A stretch of DNA of 5,252 bases from the NCBI GenBank assembly GCA_021785795.1, contig JAJYEK010000227.1, positions 1 to 5,252 of the forward strand. Reading direction: 5' to 3'. Every line of letters begins with the position of its first letter. The stretch's first letter is position 1. Below the pieces are notes generated by a model that saw only the letters and a list, made by a program, of their open reading frames with translations, ran no database searches and had not been told where the DNA came from. The stretch is from Pseudomonadota bacterium. Its GTDB lineage: Bacteria > Pseudomonadota > Gammaproteobacteria > Acidiferrobacterales > UBA6901. Made by a program: the position numbers and the translations under genes. Positions 1 to 4,089 of the stretch are shown piece by piece.

Positions 1-175
1 TGCCGTCAGCTTCTACCGACTCATGTCCAACCCAGCGGAAAGGGCTGGTTTCGGCCGGAGCCGAGATTGATGGCTTCGGCAAATATTTTGCCAGTTCCGG
101 CACGTTTTGCTGAATTAGCCCGGAGAGGGAGAAAAGGGAAACGATTGCAACGATGATTAAGACGATAGCCCACAT
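1..175 (-). CDS. Partial protein of unknown function, N-terminal membrane anchor
   Basis: A leftward open frame of 58 codons starts at the ATG complementary to 173-175 and leaves the window still open. I do not recognise it. The first 20 or so residues are strongly hydrophobic (MWAIVLIIVAIVSLFSLSGL), which suggests a single transmembrane segment or an uncleaved signal anchor with almost no cytoplasmic part. A Pro/Ala/Ser-rich stretch follows (around KPSISAPAETSP), like a linker to a downstream soluble domain. An AGGA (complement of 184-187) lies 8 nt upstream of the ATG, and an extended -10 element lies just beyond, so the start is well supported. It is transcribed divergently from the HD hydrolase gene. 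Single-pass proteins of this shape are common among transfer and entry-exclusion genes, but nothing visible allows such an assignment. Confidence 0.6.
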   Translation of the reverse strand, partial: MWAIVLIIVAIVSLFSLSGLIQQNVPELAKYLPKPSISAPAETSPFRWVGHESVEADG

Positions 176-202
176 TGACAATATCCTGTTTTGCGCTATA
201 CT
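175..202 (+). promoter_or_regulatory. Sigma-70-type promoter for the HD hydrolase-YdjM unit
   Basis: A perfect -35 box TTGACA (175-180) is separated by 16 bp from -10 TATACT (197-202). Transcription would start near 209, leaving a leader of about 50 nt before the ATG at 258. The -35 box begins on the last base of the divergent gene's start codon, so RNA polymerase bound here would cover that gene's leader. Confidence 0.75.
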
Positions 203-210
203 ATTATAGC
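195..210. repeat. Palindrome joining the two opposed -10 boxes
   Basis: GCTATA (195-200) and TATAGC (205-210) are perfect inverted arms around a 4-bp centre. The palindrome follows partly from the two back-to-back -10 elements, but it could also be an operator that controls both directions. Confidence 0.5.
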
Positions 211-211
211 A
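203..211 (-). promoter_or_regulatory. Extended -10 promoter for the leftward gene
   Basis: On the minus strand the site reads TGC-TATAAT, a consensus -10 with the TGn extension. No convincing -35 box lies 16-18 bp upstream, which is usual for extended -10 promoters. The start would fall near 196, giving a leader of about 20 nt with its own ribosome binding site. It directly abuts the rightward -10 box at 197-202. Confidence 0.5.
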
Positions 212-245
212 TGCGTTGGCTTTTGCCCGCTATTTATCATTACAC

Positions 246-249
246 AGGA
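246..249 (+). promoter_or_regulatory. Ribosome binding site that sets the HD hydrolase start
   Basis: AGGA lies 8 nt before the ATG at 258. The same frame stays open upstream to a TTG at 216, but no comparable site serves that codon, and the 14 extra residues look unlike the family. I therefore place the start at 258. Confidence 0.65.
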
Positions 250-257
250 ACCCAGTT

Positions 258-809
258 ATGCGTCCAGCGATTATGACCGCCGGTGGTCGGTACTTCGATA
301 TTACCAAACCGGAAGAATTTCCCTATAAAGCCGAGCTGCCAGCCATCGCGTCGGCGTTGAGCAATCTGTGCCGGTTCACCGGGCACACCTCGAGTTTCTA
401 CAGCGTTGCCCAGCATTCCGTACTCGTCTCCCACCTGCTGCCTGCCGATCTGGCGTTGGCCGGGTTGCTACACGACGTATCGGAGGCGTTCCTGGGTGAC
501 GTCAGCACTCCTCTCAAGATGTTGTTGCCTGATTACCGGACGATCGAGGCCCGGGTGGAGCGCGCTATTCACAAGGCCTTTGGTCTGCCGGAGACGCTGC
601 CGCCGGCGGTCAAGGAAGCAGACCTGATCGCGCTCATGCTGGAGGATCGGGACCTCATGCCCGCGCACGACGATGTCTGGTTCGACGGGAAGTACGTGCT
701 GCCTGCCGGGTTCTCGATTGTTCCTATGGCGCCTGCACAAGCACGCACCTCTTTCCTGGCTCGCTACTATGCGCTGGCTGCCACGCCGCGGGTCAAGGCG
801 GCGGCTTGA
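258..809 (+). CDS. HD-domain phosphohydrolase (YfbR/DatZ-like, phage type)
   Basis: A 183-residue protein of the HD superfamily of metal-dependent phosphohydrolases, probably cytoplasmic. The metal-site signature is complete: H53 in SVAQHS, H72-D73 followed by E76 in HDVSE, D81 in GDVSTPLK, and a late D122 in KEAD. The stretch HDxSExxxGDxxTPxK closely matches E. coli YfbR, a 5'-deoxynucleotidase; related phage enzymes such as DatZ act on deoxynucleoside triphosphates. The N-terminal part (GRYFDI, then SNLCRFTGHTSSFYSVAQHS) is the form usually found in phages and mobile elements. The likely role is hydrolysis of deoxynucleotides, tuning the nucleotide pool. The exact substrate cannot be read from the sequence. 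Its stop codon overlaps the TTG start of the next gene, so the two are probably translationally coupled. The protein ends in VKAAA, the same tail as the annealing protein downstream. Confidence 0.85.
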   Translation: MRPAIMTAGGRYFDITKPEEFPYKAELPAIASALSNLCRFTGHTSSFYSVAQHSVLVSHLLPADLALAGLLHDVSEAFLGDVSTPLKMLLPDYRTIEARVERAIHKAFGLPETLPPAVKEADLIALMLEDRDLMPAHDDVWFDGKYVLPAGFSIVPMAPAQARTSFLARYYALAATPRVKAAA

Positions 810-1294
810 CAGGGAAGGGGCACTCCCTTGTCGGCATTGGGGTGGGCCTTGCCCTGCTAGGGGCTTGTCCCGCACTATTGCCGCACGGCGTTTCTCTTCT
901 GTCGTTTGCCGGCGCCCTGGCGGGATCCACCGCTCCGGATTGGCTGGAATTTCCGCAGCGGCCCAGCTTTTGGGGTGGTGCGGGCACTCGCCTGATTCCT
1001 CACCGTACCATCACTCACTGGTGGCCGCTCTGGGTAGCCACCGTTCTGTATGCCCTGCATCTGCAGAATCCGCTGGTTTCCCCGTGGCTCCTTGGCTTCG
1101 GAGCGGGCGGGTTGTCTCATTTGCTGGTGGATCTCCCGAACCCAATGGGTGTCCCGGTCTGGCTTCCCTTTGCCCGCAGTCGGAAGTCACTACGCTGGTG
1201 GCGCAGCGGGGAGCACGAATTTCTGATCGTGGCTGTGTTTTTCATAGTAGGCCTGCACTTTTTCTCGCCCACTACGCTGCCGTTTTTTCCTTGA
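806..1294 (+). CDS. YdjM-like (DUF457) membrane-bound metal-dependent hydrolase family protein
   Basis: A 162-residue, strongly hydrophobic inner-membrane protein resembling E. coli YdjM. Features in order: an N-terminal GKGHS (H6) corresponding to the YdjM TAEGH start, a first membrane segment (about 8-25), APD (D45), the HRTITH block (H66, R67, H71), a membrane segment (about 73-90), GGLSHLLVD (H105, D109) followed by NPMGVPVWLPF, and a last hydrophobic segment near 139-153. The His/Asp positions are those thought to bind metal in this family; the reaction is unknown. I chose the TTG at 806 because it keeps the conserved GKGHS block. It overlaps the HD gene's TGA (TTGA), which implies coupling. 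YdjM is LexA-controlled in E. coli, but I see no LexA box here. It is somewhat shorter than YdjM (196 residues). Confidence 0.8.
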   Translation: MTGKGHSLVGIGVGLALLGACPALLPHGVSLLSFAGALAGSTAPDWLEFPQRPSFWGGAGTRLIPHRTITHWWPLWVATVLYALHLQNPLVSPWLLGFGAGGLSHLLVDLPNPMGVPVWLPFARSRKSLRWWRSGEHEFLIVAVFFIVGLHFFSPTTLPFFP

Positions 1295-1319
1295 GCATGC
1301 TGCGAGCCTGTGCTATACT
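1291..1319 (+). promoter_or_regulatory. Sigma-70-type promoter for the annealing protein gene
   Basis: TTGAGC (1291-1296) and TATACT (1314-1319) are 17 bp apart, and a TGC immediately before the -10 makes it an extended -10 as well. The -35 box overlaps the stop codon of the YdjM-like gene. No intrinsic terminator separates the two genes, so read-through from the upstream unit could add to expression. Confidence 0.8.
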
Positions 1320-1326
1320 AAAATGA

Positions 1327-1344
1327 TTCCGATGTGGATCGGAA
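1327..1344. repeat. Perfect 7-bp inverted repeat in the annealing protein leader
   Basis: TTCCGAT and ATCGGAA flank a 4-nt centre (GTGG). The repeat starts about one base after the predicted transcription start and ends just before the Shine-Dalgarno AAGGAGG at 1346. It could be an operator at the start site or a 5'-end RNA hairpin next to the ribosome binding site. There is no U-tract, so it is not a terminator. Confidence 0.7.
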
Positions 1345-1345
1345 C

Positions 1346-1352
1346 AAGGAGG
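1346..1352 (+). promoter_or_regulatory. Strong ribosome binding site that sets the annealing protein start
   Basis: AAGGAGG lies 5 nt before the ATG at 1358. A GTG at 1334 in the same frame would extend the protein by eight residues, but it falls inside the inverted repeat and has no ribosome binding site, so it is rejected. Confidence 0.85.
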
Positions 1353-1357
1353 ACAAG

Positions 1358-2713
1358 ATGGAAGTGAGCTTTTTTGAAAATTTGGGGAAAGTGATCCCCG
1401 CTGATCAAATTGACCAGCGTGAGGGCTTCTCCTATTTGAATTGGGCGCGGGCAGTTCGGATCGCCGGGCACCCCCAAGGGCTGCAAGTGGGCCGGTATGG
1501 CCCCCGGGGTACGCCGTACGTTCCGATGCTTGGCGGGCTGGCTGTGGGACTGACTGTCCCTCTGGCTTCCGGGCAGGTGCAAACCACCTGGTTGCCTGTT
1601 CTGGGGCCCTCGAACAAGCCGATCGTGGATGCGAAAGAGTTGGCGGATGCCATCAATCGCGGTCGCGCGAAGGCAATTGCCTGCACTTACGGCGTGGGCC
1701 TCACGCTGTACGCAGGCTACGACGGGGACGGCCCCCGCTATCTGAAGGACCTGGCCCTGACCCCGGCGTCTGATCTGGAGCAGGCAGCGCCTTTGGTTGC
1801 GAAACGAAAGGGGCGCGGAGGAGAGGCCTCTTACCTGGACTGGTCCGCAGCCCTCGCGGCTGCGAAGATCACCGACCCCGACTTTCATTGGGAGGTGGAG
1901 GAGTTCGGCACCACCGAGGATGGCTATCCTCAGCTGTACTGCCCAGTTGGAGACGCCCATGCCCTGGTCGGGGTTTCCCTGACGTATAAGGGCATCCGGC
2001 ATACTGAGTTCCTCGGGATCATGGACAGCAACAACAAGGCGGTCCGGAATCCTGACGTATTCGATTGGAACAAGGCAGTCATGCGCTGCCTGACCAAGGC
2101 GATTGCGCTCGTTACCGGGTATGGATACGGACTGTATTCGAAAGAAGAAGTTGTGGACAGCCGGGAGGTTGCTGCTCAGAACGAGCGGCAGGCCGCTCGT
2201 GTCACGGCTTTGCTGACAGGCAACCAGCCTTACCCCGGCTTTGCCGAACATGTGCAAGGTCTGCCGGGCACCGACATTCTGTTCCTGGGCAAGGTGTTCG
2301 GCGCTCTTGGAACCGAGGCTACCGCAGAGCGGAAAACCAAGGCTATTCAGTACGTGCAAGGTGTCGAGGATCAGCTGCTTAGCACAGAGGGTAAGCAACG
2401 TGCGGTGGGGATGTTCGAGCAGCTTGCGGTTGCTGGCAGCAGCGCCGAAGCACAGGGCTCGCTTCTGGACACGTCGGAAGATTCGTCGGTCGACACGGCC
2501 GTAAGCGATAGCACGAAGGCCTCAATCCTGTCTGCGCTTGCCAAGGGATCGGTTTCCGCCGAACGCCTGGCTAACGCTGGCAAGTATGCGCGTCAGAAGC
2601 ACGCCGAGCAACAGCTGACGGACGACGCTCTGGCCGAGGTTCTTGCAGTGCTGGAAGGCCATCGCCTGGCTCTTGCCGAGAAAGCAGCCGCTGCCGTCAA
2701 GGCAGCCGCCTGA
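1358..2713 (+). CDS. Single-strand annealing protein of the Sak3/DUF1071 family with two copies of the domain
   Basis: A 451-residue protein. Residues about 157-262 are a typical DUF1071/Sak3 domain: SYLDW, then GVSLTYKGIRHTEFLGIMD, NNKAV, FDWNKAVMRCLTKAIA and GYGYGLY. Proteins of this family are phage recombinases with a Rad52-like fold that coat single-stranded DNA and anneal complementary strands. Residues about 24-120 appear to be a second, more diverged copy in the same order: SYLNW, LAVGLTV, TTWLPVL, SNK, AKAIA and GVGLTLYAG. Most single family members carry one copy. The rest (about 265-451) is unassigned, with an acidic Ser-rich linker near 367-387 and an Ala/Glu-rich, probably helical end. 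No partner exonuclease or SSB gene is in the window. It appears to form its own transcription unit, with promoter 1291-1319 and terminator 2722-2748. The domain call is firm; the duplication is my reading of the alignment. Confidence 0.85.
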   Translation: MEVSFFENLGKVIPADQIDQREGFSYLNWARAVRIAGHPQGLQVGRYGPRGTPYVPMLGGLAVGLTVPLASGQVQTTWLPVLGPSNKPIVDAKELADAINRGRAKAIACTYGVGLTLYAGYDGDGPRYLKDLALTPASDLEQAAPLVAKRKGRGGEASYLDWSAALAAAKITDPDFHWEVEEFGTTEDGYPQLYCPVGDAHALVGVSLTYKGIRHTEFLGIMDSNNKAVRNPDVFDWNKAVMRCLTKAIALVTGYGYGLYSKEEVVDSREVAAQNERQAARVTALLTGNQPYPGFAEHVQGLPGTDILFLGKVFGALGTEATAERKTKAIQYVQGVEDQLLSTEGKQRAVGMFEQLAVAGSSAEAQGSLLDTSEDSSVDTAVSDSTKASILSALAKGSVSAERLANAGKYARQKHAEQQLTDDALAEVLAVLEGHRLALAEKAAAAVKAAA

Positions 2714-2721
2714 TGTTTCAA

Positions 2722-2748
2722 CCGCCCTCGTTTCGAGGGCGGCTTTTT
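2722..2748 (+). terminator. Intrinsic terminator after the annealing protein gene
   Basis: A perfect 9-bp GC-rich stem (CCGCCCTCG / CGAGGGCGG) with a TTT loop is followed, after one C, by five T residues. It lies 8 nt after the stop codon. There is no matching T-run on the other strand, so it works rightward only. Confidence 0.93.
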
Positions 2749-2776
2749 GCGGCGGCTTCGCCTCCGTCGCGCACGC

Positions 2777-2782
2777 TATACT
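2777..2782 (+). promoter_or_regulatory. Probable -10 box of the dsbG-like gene promoter
   Basis: TATACT sits in the octamer GCTATACT (2775-2782), the same octamer as in the promoters at 195-202 and 1312-1319. No good -35 box is found 16-18 bp upstream and there is no TGn extension. The promoter may be weak or need an activator. The start would be near 2789, with a short leader. Confidence 0.5.
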
Positions 2783-2800
2783 CATTAACGCAAATCTTAC

Positions 2801-2805
2801 AGGAG
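2801..2805 (+). promoter_or_regulatory. Ribosome binding site of the dsbG-like gene
   Basis: AGGAG lies 9 nt before the ATG at 2815. The frame is open back to an ATG at 2713, but that would read through the terminator and put 34 residues ahead of a clear signal peptide, so 2815 is the start. Confidence 0.85.
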
Positions 2806-2814
2806 CTTCAATCC

Positions 2815-3648
2815 ATGCGTAATCTGTTCACAACGTCCGCCCTGTGCCTGGCACTTATCTCCGCTGGCCTGACCAGCGCATTTGCTGCTGACACCCCTAC
2901 GGACCTGCCGGCACCACTCGCGCTGGCCCAGCATGCCGGTATGCACATCGTGCGCTCATTCCCCGCGGAGTCTGGCCTCACGGGCTGGGTGCTGATGCAT
3001 GACAACCAGTACTCGATCGTGTACACCACCCCGGATCACAAGTCCCTGCTGGCTGGCGCCCTGGTCGACGCCTCGGGCCGAAACATGACCGCGATCTATG
3101 GCAACCAGTATGTGCCGAAACCCGATTACACCGCCCTCCTGCCGCGTGTGGAGGGGGCCGCTGCCATTACTACCGGCGCCACGGGCAACGCTGTGAAATC
3201 GACGATCTACGTGATGTTCGATCCGAACTGCATTTTCTGCCACCTGGCCTGGGAGGCATTCAAACCGTATGAGGCTGTAGGCCTGCAGATCAAGTGGATC
3301 CCCGTTGCCTTCCTCGAGCCGACTTCCGCTGGAATTTCTGCGGCTATGCTTGCCAGCAAAGACCCGGCTGCTGCGTTCGCCAAGAACGAGACCGGTTTCG
3401 TGGACTCGACTGAAACCGGCGGGCTCGCGCCGCTGGGTACCGTGCCTGGTGACATCATCAGCAAGATCAAGAGCAACAACGATCTGCTGACCGCGCTGGG
3501 TTCGCACGGTACGCCCACCATCGTCTACAAGGACGAGCACGGCAAGGTCCAGGTGAAGGACGGCATGCCTCGTCTGAGCGAGCTGCCGGGTATTACCGGC
3601 CTGCCGGAGCAGCCCGAGAAAGATCCGGCGCTTGCCCGGCTTCGCTAA
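2815..3648 (+). CDS. dsbG: DsbG-like periplasmic thiol:disulfide protein with a CIFC active site
   Basis: A 277-residue protein. Residues 1-24 form a signal peptide (one basic residue, hydrophobic core LCLALISAGL, cleavage after AFA). The mature part follows the DsbC/DsbG plan: an N-terminal dimerisation region (about 30-110, with GLTGWVL and SIVYTTPDHKSLLAGALVDASG resembling DsbG), then a thioredoxin-fold domain with the redox motif C139-I-F-C142 in FDPNCIFCH and the expected cis-proline loop G232-T-P234. EPTSAGISAAMLASKDP also matches the DsbG helical insert. The likely role is to reduce or isomerise disulfides of exported proteins. E. coli DsbG has CPYC, so the CIFC dipeptide is unusual and should shift the redox properties. 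Mobile elements often carry Dsb proteins to fold transfer-apparatus proteins; no such target is in this window. The gene has its own promoter-like site and a terminator behind it. Confidence 0.87.
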   Translation: MRNLFTTSALCLALISAGLTSAFAADTPTDLPAPLALAQHAGMHIVRSFPAESGLTGWVLMHDNQYSIVYTTPDHKSLLAGALVDASGRNMTAIYGNQYVPKPDYTALLPRVEGAAAITTGATGNAVKSTIYVMFDPNCIFCHLAWEAFKPYEAVGLQIKWIPVAFLEPTSAGISAAMLASKDPAAAFAKNETGFVDSTETGGLAPLGTVPGDIISKIKSNNDLLTALGSHGTPTIVYKDEHGKVQVKDGMPRLSELPGITGLPEQPEKDPALARLR

Positions 3649-3666
3649 CAGCAGGTAATACCCGGC
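3585..3666. repeat. 13-bp perfect inverted repeat spanning the dsbG stop codon
   Basis: GCCGGGTATTACC (3585-3597) pairs perfectly with GGTAATACCCGGC (3654-3666). Allowing one mismatch, the arms grow to 16 bp (3585-3600 and 3651-3666). The first arm lies in the dsbG coding region, the second after its stop codon, and the stop codon lies in the loop. The second arm is also needed for the hairpin at 3660-3676, so the two RNA structures exclude each other. Confidence 0.7.
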
Positions 3667-3676
3667 TTTGTCGGGT
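3660..3676 (+). repeat. Hairpin just upstream of the dsbG terminator
   Basis: ACCCGGC (3660-3666) and GTCGGGT (3670-3676) form a 7-bp stem with one G-U pair and a TTT loop. No T-run follows, so it is not itself a terminator. It may protect the dsbG message 3' end or compete with the longer pairing from 3585-3597. Confidence 0.55.
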
Positions 3677-3686
3677 GTGCCCACTA

Positions 3687-3716
3687 CCGTCAGGCTGAGT
3701 GCCTGACGGATTTTTT
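3687..3716 (+). terminator. Intrinsic terminator between dsbG and the traR-like gene
   Basis: A perfect 9-bp stem (CCGTCAGGC / GCCTGACGG) with a TGAGT loop is followed, after one A, by six T residues. The T-run ends two bases before the AAGGA (3718-3722) that serves the next gene. I see no credible promoter between the terminator and the ATG at 3733. The downstream pair is therefore expressed either by read-through or regulated antitermination here, or from a promoter I do not recognise. Confidence 0.93.
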
Positions 3717-3732
3717 GAAGGAATCAGGATTT

Positions 3733-4077
3733 ATGCCCGAAACGCAGCATGGCTTGCGCAGCGTCCTTTCGCAGATCAACGAGTCCGCGAAGGATGAGCG
3801 CGACCCCCTCAACCAGGCTTCCCGGCTCGAAGAGCTGGACCGCGCTGTAAGCATGGCGGAACTCGCTTTGCCTACGCGGTTTCCGGAACCCCCAGACGAG
3901 CTTACTGACGAAACCGGATATCACCGGTACTGCGTAAACTGCGGTGTCGAGATTCCTGCCCTGCGCATTGCCGCGCTGCCGTTTTGTGTGCGTTGCACAA
4001 CGTGTCAGTCGCTCAAGGAGACGCGCGATAAACAATATGCTCCGGCCCGTTCGCGGTATCCGGACGGTACTCTGTAA
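3733..4077 (+). CDS. TraR/DksA-type C4 zinc-finger protein
   Basis: A 114-residue protein whose C-terminal half is the TraR/DksA zinc finger: C67-x2-C70-x17-C88-x2-C91, with CGVEIPALR and a tail (CQSLKETRDKQYAP) much like that of F-plasmid TraR. DksA and TraR bind in the secondary channel of RNA polymerase and change promoter choice without touching DNA. The N-terminal 60 residues are charged and probably helical, as expected for the part that enters the channel. At 114 residues it lies between TraR (73) and DksA (151). The first ATG (3733) is used; AAGGA lies 10 nt upstream. It is followed 12 nt later by the chemoreceptor gene, so the two probably form an operon. Family membership is clear; which promoters it affects is unknown. 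TraR-type proteins are typical of plasmids and phages. Confidence 0.85.
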   Translation: MPETQHGLRSVLSQINESAKDERDPLNQASRLEELDRAVSMAELALPTRFPEPPDELTDETGYHRYCVNCGVEIPALRIAALPFCVRCTTCQSLKETRDKQYAPARSRYPDGTL

Positions 4078-4089
4078 TCTGAGGTCCGT

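Noticed and set aside
175..215. Possible LexA box controlling the HD-YdjM unit, suggested by LexA control of E. coli ydjM
   Set aside because: No CTG-N10-CAG pattern is present; the nearest CTG (186-188) is not followed by CAG at the right distance.
211..276. Small 21-residue upstream frame starting at ATG 211, almost at the predicted transcript start, and overlapping the HD gene start
   Set aside because: It would be nearly leaderless and has no ribosome binding site. It could act as an upstream regulatory frame, but the sequence gives no further support.
1283..1288. T-run at the end of the YdjM-like gene as a possible terminator
   Set aside because: No stable hairpin precedes it; the T residues encode the terminal Phe-Phe of the protein.
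673..1326. Rightward open frame (217 codons) overlapping the HD and YdjM-like genes in a third frame
   Set aside because: It is rich in Arg, Ser and Cys, matches no family and spans the junction of two well-supported genes.
1313..2398. Long leftward open frame (361 codons) antisense to the annealing protein gene
   Set aside because: It has no family resemblance or convincing ribosome binding site, and its composition is what a GC-rich gene gives on its opposite strand. The forward frame has clear conserved motifs.
3632..3661. Weak promoter-like pair TTGCCC (3632-3637) and TAATAC (3656-3661) at the dsbG end
   Set aside because: The -10 is a poor match, and the site lies upstream of the terminator, so it would not by itself explain expression of the traR-like gene.
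2956..3684. Leftward open frame (242 codons) opposite dsbG
   Set aside because: It reads through the dsbG coding region and the hairpins after it. The forward frame has a signal peptide, CIFC and a cis-proline loop.
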